The position numbers and the translations under genes were made by a program. A model generated the notes under the pieces. The model was not told the DNA's origin. It ran no database searches and saw only the letters and a program-made list of their open reading frames with translations. A DNA stretch of 64,000 bases from Methylococcus sp. Mc7. Its GTDB lineage: Bacteria; Pseudomonadota; Gammaproteobacteria; Methylococcales; Methylococcaceae. Positions 8,299-17,125 of this stretch are shown one piece after another. The first letter of the stretch is position 1; the number at the start of each line of letters is the position of its first letter. The DNA lies in NCBI RefSeq assembly GCF_019285515.1, contig NZ_CP079095.1:3628501-3692500 (forward strand). The letters are read 5' to 3'.

Positions 8299-11200
8299 TC
8301 ATCCCTCGCCGGCTGGCGCCAGCGCGGCGCGGCCATGGCTCCGGTCGGCGATCCTTTGCAGGACATAGTAAAACACCGGGGTGAACAGCAGGCCGAACAC
8401 CGTCACGCCCAGCATGCCGAAGAAGACCGGCACCCCCAGGGCCTGCCGCATCTCGGCGCCCGCGCCGGTGGCGAACATCAGCGGCAAGACGCCCATGATA
8501 AACGCGAACGAGGTCATGAGGATCGGCCGGAACCTGAGCCGGCAGGCTTCGAGGGCGGCCGCCAGCGCATCCACGCCTTCCTCGCGCCGGGTCTTGGCGA
8601 ATTCGACGATCAGGATGGCGTTCTTGGCTGCAAGCCCGACCAGCACCAGCAGGGCGATCTGGGTGAAGATGTTGTTGTCGCCGGCGTGCAGCCACACCCC
8701 GCCCAGCGCGCACATCAGGGTCATGGGCACGATGAGCACGATCGCCAAAGGCAGGATCCAGCTCTCGTACAGCGCTACCAGGACCAGGAACACCAGGAGG
8801 CTCGAGAGGGCGAATACGTAGACGGCGGTGTCGCCCGCCAGGATCTGCTGGTAGGTCAGTTCGGTCCATTCGAAATCCATGGACAGCGGTATGGTCCTCC
8901 TCACCAGATCCTCCATCAGGGCGATCGCCTGTCCAGAGCTGACGCCCGGCGCGGGGGAACCGTTGATCTCGGCGGCGGGGTACATGTTGTAGCGGAGCAC
9001 CCGGTCCGGGCCGCTGATTTCCCTCACAGCCATCAGCGCCGCCAGCGGCACCATGTCCCCGGCGGCATTGCGGGTCTTGAGCCGGCCGATGTCCTCGGGC
9101 TCGCGGCGGAATTCGCCGTCGGCCTGGGCCGTGACCTGGAAGGTGCGCCCGAACAGGTTGAGGTCGTTGACGTAGAGCGATCCCAGATAGATCTGCATGG
9201 TGTCGAATATCTCGGACAGCGGGATACCCTGGGACTTGGCCTTGACCCGGTCGATGTCGGCGTAGAGTTGCGGCACGTCGTTCTGGAAGCTGGTGAACAG
9301 CCCCGCCAGTCCAGGCGTCTGCCGGCCCGCGTTGAGGGCGGCTTGCAGCGCGCCGTTCAGCGCATCGAAACCCTCGTTGCCGCGGTCCTGGATCTGCAGC
9401 TTGAAGCCGCCCAGGCTGCCCAGGCCCAGGATCGGCGGCGGGGGAAAGATGCCGATGAATGCCTCCTTCACGCCGCCGAGCCTGGGCTGCAGCTCGCCCA
9501 ATATGCGCTGGGCCGACAGACCCTGGGCCACCCGTTCCTCGAACGGTTTCAAGGGCACGAAGATGGTGCCGGCGTTGGAGGTGTTGGCGCCGCTGACGAC
9601 CGAAAAGCCCGGAAAGGCCACCGTTCCCTTCACGCCCGGCTGGGCCAGGATGATTTCGGAGGCTTGGTGCAGCACGGCGTCGGTCCGCTCCAGCGAGGCG
9701 GCCTCCGGCAGTTGTGCGAACACCACCAGGTAACCCTTGTCCTGCATCGGAATGAACCCGGCCGGCACCCGCTTGAATTCGTAACCGGTGAAGGCGAGCA
9801 ATCCGGCGTACAAGGCCAGGACCACGCCGGACAGCCGCAGCAGCCGTTTGACCAGCTTGGCGTAACCGCTGGAGCTGGCATCGAAGCCGCGGTTGAACCA
9901 GCGGAAGAACCAGCCGAACAGGCGGTGGATCCAAACGCTCAGGCGGTCTTCACGGGCGTGGTGCGGCTTGAGCAGGACCGCGGCCAGGGCGGGGCTGAGG
10001 GTCAGGGAATTGAACGCGGAGATCAGGGTGGAAGCGGCGATGGTGACGGCGAACTGGCGGTAGAACTGGCCGTTGATGCCCGCCACGAAGGCCGCCGGAA
10101 TGAATACCGCGCCCAGCACCACCGAGATGGCGACGATCGGCCCCGTCACCTCGCGCATCGCCTGGCGCGCCGCCGCCTTGACCGAAAGCCCGAGGCCGAT
10201 GTGACGCTCGACGTTTTCCACCACCACGATGGCGTCGTCGACGACGATGCCGATGGCGAGCACCAGCCCGAACAGCGAGAGGTTGTTCAGCGAATACCCC
10301 ATGGCCGCCATGACCGCGAAGGTCCCGACGATGGAGACCGGCACCGCCAGCAGGGGGATGATCGCGGCGCGCCAGGTCTGCAGGAACACCAGCACCACCA
10401 GCACCACCAGGGCCAGCGCCTCGAAGAAAGTGCGGGTCACGGCATCCAGCGATTGCTCGACGAAGATGGTGGTGTCGTAGACGATCCGGTAATCCACTCC
10501 TTCCGGAAACCGCTTCTTCAGGGTCTGCATCGTGCTCTTGACCAGCTTGGCCGTGTCCAGGGCATTGGCGCCCGGCCGCAGCGAAATCGGTATGGCGACG
10601 GCGTCTTCGTTGCTCAGCTGGCTGCGCAGGGAATAACGGTTGGCGCCCAGCTCGATCCGGGCCACGTCGCGCAAGCGCACCAGGCTGCCGCCTTCACCGT
10701 ACTTGACGATGATCGCGCCGAACTGCTCGACGCTGGTGAGCCGCCCCATGGTGTTGACGTTGAGCTGGAAGTCCGGGCTGCCGTCCAGCGGCGGCTGGCC
10801 GATCACGCCGGCCGGCACCTGGATGTTCTGTTCGCGGATGGCGCGCACCACGTCGCCCGCGGTCATGTTCAAGGCCGCGATCCGGGTCGGGTCGAGCCAG
10901 ACCCGCATGCTGTAATCGCCGGCGCCGAAGGTTCTGACGTCGCCCACCCCCGGCAGCCGCAGGATCCGGTCTCGGATGTTGAGCAGCGCGTAGTTGGAAA
11001 GATAAAGCTGGTCGTAGCGCTGGTTGGGCGAGACCAGATGGATGACCAGCAGGATGTCGGGCGAAGACTTCTTGGTCGTCACGCCCTGCCTACGGACGTC
11101 CTCCGGCAGCTTCGGCAAGGCGTTGGAGACCCGGTTCTGCACCTGCATCTGGGCGATGTCCATGTCGGTGCCGATCTCGAAGGTGATCGTGAGCTGCATC

Positions 11201-11466
11201 TGGCCGTCGCTGGTCGACTGCGAGGACATGTACAGCATGCGCTCGACGCCGTTGACTTCCTGCTCGATCGGCGCCGCCACGGTTTCGGCGATCACCTTGG
11301 GATTGGCGCCCGGATAGGTGGCCGACACCACGATGGTAGGCGGCACGACCTCCGGGTATTGCGCGATCGGCAGCGCGAACATCGCGATTCCGCCGATCAG
11401 CACCGTGATGACGGAGAGGACGATGGCGAACCGCGGCCGGTCGATGAAGAAATGGGCGAACTTCAT
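8299..11466 (-). CDS. RND efflux transporter, HAE1 family inner-membrane pump
   Basis: This 1055-aa AcrB-type proton-driven pump exports hydrophobic and amphiphilic compounds. It begins at the first transmembrane helix (FFIDRPRFAIVLSVI). It shows the TM4 relay segment (GIVVDDAIVVVENVERH) and two large periplasmic loops, with a second helix bundle near the C-terminus. The ATG overlaps the adaptor gene stop by 4 bp (ATGA), so the two are translationally coupled. Length and motifs match HAE1 (drug) rather than HME (metal) pumps. Confidence 0.95.
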   Translation of the reverse strand: MKFAHFFIDRPRFAIVLSVITVLIGGIAMFALPIAQYPEVVPPTIVVSATYPGANPKVIAETVAAPIEQEVNGVERMLYMSSQSTSDGQMQLTITFEIGTDMDIAQMQVQNRVSNALPKLPEDVRRQGVTTKKSSPDILLVIHLVSPNQRYDQLYLSNYALLNIRDRILRLPGVGDVRTFGAGDYSMRVWLDPTRIAALNMTAGDVVRAIREQNIQVPAGVIGQPPLDGSPDFQLNVNTMGRLTSVEQFGAIIVKYGEGGSLVRLRDVARIELGANRYSLRSQLSNEDAVAIPISLRPGANALDTAKLVKSTMQTLKKRFPEGVDYRIVYDTTIFVEQSLDAVTRTFFEALALVVLVVLVFLQTWRAAIIPLLAVPVSIVGTFAVMAAMGYSLNNLSLFGLVLAIGIVVDDAIVVVENVERHIGLGLSVKAAARQAMREVTGPIVAISVVLGAVFIPAAFVAGINGQFYRQFAVTIAASTLISAFNSLTLSPALAAVLLKPHHAREDRLSVWIHRLFGWFFRWFNRGFDASSSGYAKLVKRLLRLSGVVLALYAGLLAFTGYEFKRVPAGFIPMQDKGYLVVFAQLPEAASLERTDAVLHQASEIILAQPGVKGTVAFPGFSVVSGANTSNAGTIFVPLKPFEERVAQGLSAQRILGELQPRLGGVKEAFIGIFPPPPILGLGSLGGFKLQIQDRGNEGFDALNGALQAALNAGRQTPGLAGLFTSFQNDVPQLYADIDRVKAKSQGIPLSEIFDTMQIYLGSLYVNDLNLFGRTFQVTAQADGEFRREPEDIGRLKTRNAAGDMVPLAALMAVREISGPDRVLRYNMYPAAEINGSPAPGVSSGQAIALMEDLVRRTIPLSMDFEWTELTYQQILAGDTAVYVFALSSLLVFLVLVALYESWILPLAIVLIVPMTLMCALGGVWLHAGDNNIFTQIALLVLVGLAAKNAILIVEFAKTRREEGVDALAAALEACRLRFRPILMTSFAFIMGVLPLMFATGAGAEMRQALGVPVFFGMLGVTVFGLLFTPVFYYVLQRIADRSHGRAALAPAGEG

Positions 11467-12629
11467 CGGGCCGCCCCTGGCTTCGCGCCCGGCATGTCGA
11501 TGCGGGTGGCGTCCACCGGCGCGCCGGGCCGGACGAATTGCAGTCCGTTGACGATCACCCAGTCCTCGGGCGACAGACCGCCCGACACGATCCGCAGGCC
11601 GTCATGCAGCCGCCCGGTGATGACGGGACGGTATTCCGCCCGGCTGTCGGCGGTCACGACCATGACGTATTTCTTGCCCTGATCCATCGCGATCGCCCGG
11701 TCGCTGATGAGCAAGCCCTGGTGGCGGCCGCCGCCGGGAATCCGGACCCTGGCGAACAGCCCCTGCTCCATCAGTCCGTCGGGATTGGCGACGACACCGC
11801 GGGCGCTCACGGTGCCCATGTCGGCGTTGACTCTCGGGTCCACGTAGTCGAGATAGCCGCGATGCGGGTAGCCCTGCTCGTCCACGAGCCCCATTTCGAG
11901 CGGCGTTCCGTCCTTCCTCTTGCCGTCGATTTCCAGACGGCGATACTTGAGCAGGGCGCGCTCGTCGGCGTCGAAATAGACGTACATCGGATCGACCGAA
12001 ACGATGCCGGCCAGCACCGTGGAATCGGCCGTGACCAGGTTGCCCTCGGTGATGAGTCTGCGGGAAATGCGTCCCTCGATGGGCGAGCGGACCTGGGTGA
12101 ACTCGACGTTGAGCCGGGCCAGGTCGACCTCGGCCTGGGCCGATTCGACGTCGGCCGTGGCCTGAACCAGGCTCTGGTGGCGGGTATCGTATTCCTCCTC
12201 CGAAATCGCCTGTTCCTTCAGCGGACTCTCGGCCCGCTGCAGATGGTTCTGCGCCAGCTTGAGCCTCGACCTGGCCCGCTCGAGTCCGGCCTGCGCCTGC
12301 TGGAGCTGCGCCACGTAGGGCCGCGGATCGACGACGAACAGCAGATCGCCCTTCCTGACCCTGCTGCCGTCCGTGAAAAGGATCTGCTTGAGGTAACCGG
12401 AAACCCGGGCACGGACCTCCACGGATTCCACGGCCTGCAACCGGCCGGTGTACTCGTCCGTTTCGACGATTTCCCGCTGTACCGGCCGGCTCACCTCCAC
12501 CTTCGGCGTCGGCAGCCCCGCCATGCCGCTTTCGCCGCCGCCACAGCCGACGAGCTGGAACAGGCCGATCGCGGCCAAAGCTCGAGCCACGGATTTGGAC
12601 CAGGAATGGACATCTTTCTTCACGGTCAA
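11463..12629 (-). CDS. RND efflux periplasmic adaptor (membrane fusion protein, lipoprotein)
   Basis: This 388-aa AcrA/MexA-type adaptor links the inner-membrane pump to the outer-membrane channel. The signal ends in a lipobox (FQLVGC), so it is likely lipid-anchored. Then come a barrel-sandwich lipoyl half (VEVRARVSGYL), an alpha-helical hairpin (about 100-165, Gln/Glu/Arg-rich), the second lipoyl half and a beta-barrel domain. It is encoded between the channel and pump genes of one operon. Confidence 0.93.
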   Translation of the reverse strand: MTVKKDVHSWSKSVARALAAIGLFQLVGCGGGESGMAGLPTPKVEVSRPVQREIVETDEYTGRLQAVESVEVRARVSGYLKQILFTDGSRVRKGDLLFVVDPRPYVAQLQQAQAGLERARSRLKLAQNHLQRAESPLKEQAISEEEYDTRHQSLVQATADVESAQAEVDLARLNVEFTQVRSPIEGRISRRLITEGNLVTADSTVLAGIVSVDPMYVYFDADERALLKYRRLEIDGKRKDGTPLEMGLVDEQGYPHRGYLDYVDPRVNADMGTVSARGVVANPDGLMEQGLFARVRIPGGGRHQGLLISDRAIAMDQGKKYVMVVTADSRAEYRPVITGRLHDGLRIVSGGLSPEDWVIVNGLQFVRPGAPVDATRIDMPGAKPGAAR

Positions 12630-12654
12630 GGATTCTCCTGAATGAGGGGCCGAT

Positions 12655-14217
12655 TCAGCTTCCGCCGGCCAGCTTGCCCGGATCGACCAGGGCGGTTTCC
12701 CAGCCGCCGCCGAGCGCCTTGTACAGCGACACCAGGTTGGCGGCCACGTTCGCCTGGCTCCTCACCAGGTCGCTCTCCGCGGAATAAACCGCCCGTTCGG
12801 AGTCGAGCACGTTCAGGAACGAGGTGAGCCCGGAGCGGTAACGCTCCTTGGAGAGTTTCAGCGCCAGCCGGTTGGATTCCACCGCCTGCTCCAAGGCGGT
12901 CCGGCGATCCTTTTCCTGGGCGTAGGCGACCAGGGAGTCCTCCACGTCCTTCAAGGCGCCGAGCACGGCGGATTGATACGCCAGGAAGCTCTGCTCCTGC
13001 TGGGCTTCCTTGGCGTCGATGTTGGCCCGGATCTTCCCCCAGTTGAAGATCGGGGTGGTCAAGGTCCCGGCAGCGGACCAGGACTTGCTCAAGGCGGTGA
13101 CGTCGGTGATCTTCATGTTCTGGAAGCCCAGGAAGGCGGCGATGTTGAACTTGGGGTAGAGATCGGCCGTGGCAACCCCGACCTGGGCCGTGGCGGCGGC
13201 TAATTGGCGCTCGGCCAGGCGGATGTCGGGCCGGCGGCGCAGCAGCTCCGAGGGCAGGTCGAGCAGGACGCGGTCGGGCGCCGACGGCACCGGCTGCTCG
13301 GGATCGAGCAGGGCCTGCAAGGCGCCGGGCGGCTTGCCCAGCAGCAGTTCGAGCTGGTGCATGGCCTGCTTGCGGGCTGTCTCGTACACCGGCAACTGGG
13401 CCTGGGTCTGCGCGGCGAGTGCTTCGGCCTGGACCGCCTCCAGTGAGTCCGACAGGCCGGCCTGGTAGCGGATCCGCATCAGCCGGGCAGTCTCGAGCTG
13501 GAGCTTGAGGTTGGCCTGGCTGACGTCCAGCAGGTGCTGGTTGCCACGCACTTCGATGTAGGCGCGGGCGACGTCGCCCAGCAGAGTGACCAGGACCGCG
13601 CGGCTGTTTTCGACTTCGGCCTCGAGATTGGCCTCCGCCGCTTCGATAGAGCGCCGGATGCCGCCGAACAGGTCGATCTCCCATTGGACGTCGAAGCCGA
13701 GCTGGAAGATGTCGATGTTGTTGCCGAAACCGACGCCGCCGGGCTGTCCGCCGGCACCGCTCTGGCCGGCGTTGTTGAGGCGCCGGCTCACGCTCTCCTT
13801 GTTGGAGACGATCGGCAGTCCGTTCGCGATGGCGACGACGCGCTGTTCGCGGGCGGCGCGGATGCGGGTGTAGGTTTGCTTGAGATCGAGATTGGCGACC
13901 ATCGCCTCCCGGATCAGCCGGTTCAGCACCGGGTCGCCGAAGGCTTTCCACCAATCCGCACCGACCGCTTCCGACGGGGCCGCCGCCGCCGGCCTGGCTT
14001 CGTGCCAGCGGTCCGGCATCGCCGTGTCGGGGCGTTGATAGTCCGGACCCACCGGCGAACAGGCGGTAAACACCGCGCCGAGCAGGCATGCAAAGAGGCG
14101 CGGGACACGGCGCGGCGCCTCGCCGCGGGCGCGCTGTCCTGTGCGAACCAGCTCTGCGGATTGCGGCACGCGTTCGCGGCTCGAATTGTGATAGTCCGGC
14201 TGATTCAAGAAATTCAT
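12655..14217 (-). CDS. RND efflux outer-membrane channel lipoprotein (NodT/OprM family)
   Basis: A TolC-fold outer-membrane factor of 520 aa. A lipobox (FTAC) precedes the mature sequence SPVGPDYQRP, typical of NodT/OprM lipoproteins, and two long OEP repeats follow. The start is uncertain: ATG 14217 gives a long leader before the signal peptide and has no clear ribosome site. It does sit just downstream of a good promoter, and no better start is obvious. First gene of the four-gene efflux operon (channel, adaptor, pump, TetR). Confidence 0.92.
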   Translation of the reverse strand: MNFLNQPDYHNSSRERVPQSAELVRTGQRARGEAPRRVPRLFACLLGAVFTACSPVGPDYQRPDTAMPDRWHEARPAAAAPSEAVGADWWKAFGDPVLNRLIREAMVANLDLKQTYTRIRAAREQRVVAIANGLPIVSNKESVSRRLNNAGQSGAGGQPGGVGFGNNIDIFQLGFDVQWEIDLFGGIRRSIEAAEANLEAEVENSRAVLVTLLGDVARAYIEVRGNQHLLDVSQANLKLQLETARLMRIRYQAGLSDSLEAVQAEALAAQTQAQLPVYETARKQAMHQLELLLGKPPGALQALLDPEQPVPSAPDRVLLDLPSELLRRRPDIRLAERQLAAATAQVGVATADLYPKFNIAAFLGFQNMKITDVTALSKSWSAAGTLTTPIFNWGKIRANIDAKEAQQEQSFLAYQSAVLGALKDVEDSLVAYAQEKDRRTALEQAVESNRLALKLSKERYRSGLTSFLNVLDSERAVYSAESDLVRSQANVAANLVSLYKALGGGWETALVDPGKLAGGS

Positions 14218-14224
14218 TCGGGTA

Positions 14225-14266
14225 ATTCAAACGTATGTTTGAATCGAAGATACGAAACAAGCGTTT
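14225..14266. promoter_or_regulatory. Two dyad operator candidates for the efflux operon
   Basis: Site 1 (14225-14244) is a perfect 8-bp inverted repeat, ATTCAAAC and GTTTGAAT, separated by GTAT. Site 2 (14255-14266) repeats the core AAAC-N4-GTTT. Their centres lie 26 bp apart. Site 2 is inside the promoter spacer and site 1 covers the expected transcription start. This is the expected arrangement for repression by a TetR-family protein, most simply the one encoded at 7589-8245. Confidence 0.6.
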
Positions 14267-14275
14267 GGATGTCAA
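14247..14275 (-). promoter_or_regulatory. Sigma-70 promoter of the RND efflux operon
   Basis: On the minus strand there is a perfect -35 TTGACA (14275-14270), a 17-bp spacer and a -10 TATCTT (14252-14247). Transcription should start near 14240, about 23 nt before the channel gene ATG. Confidence 0.65.
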
Positions 14276-14348
14276 CCGGAATATTCCGCTCTGCAGCGGA
14301 TTGCTGTTTTCGTGACAGGATGGACGATCCGGCGGCGGCTGGCGGAAA

Positions 14349-14645
14349 ATGGCCTCAATGACCCGCACGCAACGCACATCGATCCTCCGAACCCTGCAAT
14401 CCGGCTTGCCCCAGCTGCTTGCCGTTTATGCATTCGGCAGCCGTATCCGCGGCGATGCGCGGCCCGACAGCGACCTCGACCTGGCTGTGCTGGTAGCGGG
14501 CTACGCCGACGCCGCCATTCCGAACATCGCCGTGCACGATGACCGGAGCCTGCAGTCGCCCATCACCATCAGCGTCATCGAGAAACATCTGGACGAATTT
14601 CTGCAGTTCAGCCGCACGCTGCTCCTGCGCGACGCGGCCAATTGA
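14349..14645 (+). CDS. Nucleotidyltransferase-fold protein, MntA-like, short
   Basis: This 98-aa protein has the polymerase-beta-like nucleotidyltransferase motif GSRIRGD followed by DSDLDLAVL (about 35-55). Family members of the MntA antitoxin type are usually near 130-140 aa. After residue 60 the sequence does not look like the usual MntA C-terminus, so this copy may be truncated or rearranged. No HEPN toxin partner is adjacent. The stop overlaps the next gene's ATG by one base. Confidence 0.6.
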   Translation: MASMTRTQRTSILRTLQSGLPQLLAVYAFGSRIRGDARPDSDLDLAVLVAGYADAAIPNIAVHDDRSLQSPITISVIEKHLDEFLQFSRTLLLRDAAN

Positions 14646-15304
14646 TGCGCATCTTTCGACGCTCTTCCGCCGCCGCACTGATCACCTGCCTGCTGCTGGA
14701 GGCCGCTTCCGTTCAGGCCGGCCCGAGTTTCGGCGGACGGGTGTCTGCGGTGGTGGACGGCGACTCCATCACCGTCGTGGATGCCGGCCAGCGCGAAGTT
14801 CAAGTGCGGCTGGTGCAGATCGACGCACCGGAATTTGGACAGGCGGACTGGCAGGCGTCCAGACAATCGCTGTCCGAACTGCTGCTGGGAAGGACGGTGA
14901 CCGTGGAGGGGGTGGACGCGGACCGGTACGGCCGCGTGGTGGGCCGGGTGTGGAGGGATGGGACCGACGCCAGCCTGGAGCAGGTCCGGCGCGGAATGGC
15001 CTGGGTGTACCGGCAGTACGCCGCCGATCAGGCTTATTTCCGTGCCGAAGAGGATGCACGGAAGGAAAGGCGGGGACTTTGGTCGCAGCCTCACCCGGTT
15101 CCACCGTGGCGGTTCCGCCATCGGGCCGAAACCGGCGCCTCCCGGTTCCAGCGCTCTCCCTCGAAAAGCACCGCCAAATGCGGCGCCAAGCGCCGTTGCG
15201 CCGAGATGGTTTCCTGCGAGGAGGCGCGTTTCTATCTGCTGCGCTGCGGTGTCAAGAGTCTGGACCGGGACGGCGACGGCATTCCCTGTGAAGAGCTGTG
15301 CTGA
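14645..15304 (+). CDS. Exported thermonuclease-like protein with excalibur domain
   Basis: About 219 aa: a signal peptide ending near VQA, then a staphylococcal-nuclease (SNase) domain. The domain carries VVDGDSI, the RLVQIDAPE segment with catalytic-type Arg/Asp, and DRYGRVVGRV. A C-terminal excalibur-type calcium-binding segment follows (DRDGDGIPCE) with paired cysteines. It is likely a secreted Ca-dependent nuclease. An in-frame TTG lies 3 bp earlier; ATG 14645 is preferred. Confidence 0.82.
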   Translation: MRIFRRSSAAALITCLLLEAASVQAGPSFGGRVSAVVDGDSITVVDAGQREVQVRLVQIDAPEFGQADWQASRQSLSELLLGRTVTVEGVDADRYGRVVGRVWRDGTDASLEQVRRGMAWVYRQYAADQAYFRAEEDARKERRGLWSQPHPVPPWRFRHRAETGASRFQRSPSKSTAKCGAKRRCAEMVSCEEARFYLLRCGVKSLDRDGDGIPCEELC

Positions 15305-15940
15305 ATGGAACTGGTTCACGCCGACGCCGCATTGCTGGTGCTTTCCAAACCCAGCGGCCTGCTCTCGGTACCGGGGCGCGGCCCCGACAAGCAGGACTGC
15401 CTGAGCGGCCGGGCGCAGGCCCGGTATCCCGACGCCCTCATCGTGCACCGGCTCGACATGGCCACTTCGGGCCTGATGGCCATGGCGCGCGGACCGACGG
15501 CGCAGCGCGTCCTGAGCCAGGCTTTCGCCGGACGGAGAGTGGTCAAGCGCTACGAAGCGGTGGTGCACGGCGTCCTGAGCACGCCGCCGGAAGCCGAGAA
15601 CGGCTGGAGCAAGATCGATCTTCCCCTGGTCCTCGACTGGCCCAATCGCCCGCTGCAAAAGGTCGATCCTTCGCACGGCAAGCCCAGCCTGACCCGCTGG
15701 CGAATCCTGGGCCATGAAACCGGTGCCACCCGCGTGGAGCTCGAACCCGTCACCGGACGCTCCCACCAGCTTCGGGTCCATCTCGCCACCCTGGGGCATC
15801 CCATTCTCGGCGATCCGCTGTACGGGCACGAAGCGGCGAGATCCCGGGCAGGCAGGCTCCTGCTGCACGCCAAGGGCCTGGGACTCCACCATCCGGTGAG
15901 CGGCGAATGGCTCGAATTCGAAAGCCCGGTGCCGTTTTGA
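15305..15940 (+). CDS. rluA: RluA-family RNA pseudouridine synthase
   Basis: This 211-aa enzyme isomerises uridine to pseudouridine in RNA. The family motif HRLDMATSGL contains the catalytic Asp51, and the C-terminal RSHQLRVHL motif is present. It has no S4 domain, and the length is close to E. coli RluA (23S U746 / tRNA U32), so RluA is the likeliest subgroup; RluC/D proteins are longer. It starts directly after the nuclease stop. Confidence 0.85.
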   Translation: MELVHADAALLVLSKPSGLLSVPGRGPDKQDCLSGRAQARYPDALIVHRLDMATSGLMAMARGPTAQRVLSQAFAGRRVVKRYEAVVHGVLSTPPEAENGWSKIDLPLVLDWPNRPLQKVDPSHGKPSLTRWRILGHETGATRVELEPVTGRSHQLRVHLATLGHPILGDPLYGHEAARSRAGRLLLHAKGLGLHHPVSGEWLEFESPVPF

Positions 15941-16264
15941 TGGGGACTCGGCAGGATTGACACCGACCCCGCGAGGGAAAGACCAAGAACACCTGCCGCC
16001 AGCCTTCTAAGCCGAACTTTCCTCCACTGGGATAGGTTGTGGCTGGTTTGTCGCCAAACAGATGTTTTCCGACAGATCAATGCCAGCTTGCGGCCAATTC
16101 CTGACGGTCAGGGAGCGTCTGTGAACGGCAGGTGGTGGAGCTATTGCCGACATACGGCTCAGCAACGAGACGCTGCAACTCCCGAGCGTATGGGCGTGCG
16201 AGATAGGCCCAAGGGCGGGAGGTCAGTCAGCTCTCGCTAAATCATGCCGCAGAACCCAAAGGCA
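15941..16264. other. Intergenic region without a recognised gene
   Basis: Between rluA and the transposase relic I see no convincing coding frame, tRNA or terminator. A 67-codon open frame at 16037-16240 (plus) has no recognisable motif. The stretch may hold decayed mobile-element sequence. Confidence 0.4.
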
Positions 16265-17100
16265 TCATTTCGCGCTCTTACGCACGATCTGCCCCACCGT
16301 CGTGAAATGCAGCCTGAAAAAGTCGCCGATCTCCGGGTAGGAATAATGCCCAGTGCGATAGCCGGCCAGGATGGCTTGATTGCGGTCGGCGTGTTGACCG
16401 GCAAGCTGTTTGAGGGAAGGTGCCGGGGTCTGCGTTGCCGCTTGGGAATATTGACGTCCGTCCGAACGTTTTCGATGTTCGCCTGCATTCGTTTGACGAA
16501 TTCCTCATCCCCAAGATAAATCTGGCCTTTCAGATGTTCCCACGAGCTGGCGGCGCCCAGCCCTTCGGCCACGAACCGCGCATAGCGCTTCCTGGCCTCT
16601 GCGACTCGATCGCTGAACTGCGCCAACAGCGCATCGGTTTCCAACCAGGAGGGTGAATCCGCCCTGCCGACCATGGCGCGATAACTGCTCCATGGCCAGT
16701 CGCCGGGTTCGAGCACCATTCTCGCACGGGCCGGGTTGAGCACGACGTGCCGGGTCAACTCCAGCAGATAGGCATCCTTGTCCACCAGAATGCCTTTGAA
16801 GCGGCCCTGGAACAAATGGCCGCAACGTCGATGTCTTCGATTCGAGCCCTGGGTGAACACCCCGTTGAGTTGCCGCATACCTTTGGACAGATTGCCGTCG
16901 GGGGTTTCGATCAGCACCTGGTAGTGGTTGGTCATCAGGCGAGCCGTGACACAGCCAGTTCATCTGGCCAATCACATCCGCCAAGGTGGACAGGAAGGCC
17001 TTGCGGACTTCGTCATCCTCCTAGATGGTTCGCGCCGGTCACCGCGCGAGGTAACGTGATAAAGCGCGCCCTGGAACTCGATACGGAGGGGTCCGGCCAT
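16265..17100 (-). pseudogene. REP-associated-type (IS200-like, RAYT) transposase, decayed
   Basis: The pieces of a Y1 transposase of the REP-associated group lie in different frames. From ATG 17100 one reads MAGPLRIEF and ALYHVTSRG. After small indels the frame resumes with LMTNHYQVLIETPDGN, HLFQGRFKG and VLNPARARM. Near 16370 it shifts again to GHYSYPEIGDFFRLHF, ending at TGA 16265. The second His of the HxH-type motif is changed (NHYQ). At least three frameshifts make it inactive. Confidence 0.8.
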
Positions 17101-17125
17101 GCGGGAAGCATGGCGTAAGAGCTAT

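Noticed and set aside
8044-11682. Very long (1212-codon) plus-strand frame opposite the RND pump
   Set aside because: Low-complexity His/Gln/Arg-rich shadow of the pump gene; no motif or ribosome site.
16037-16240. 67-codon plus-strand open frame after rluA
   Set aside because: No family, no ribosome site, composition like noncoding sequence.
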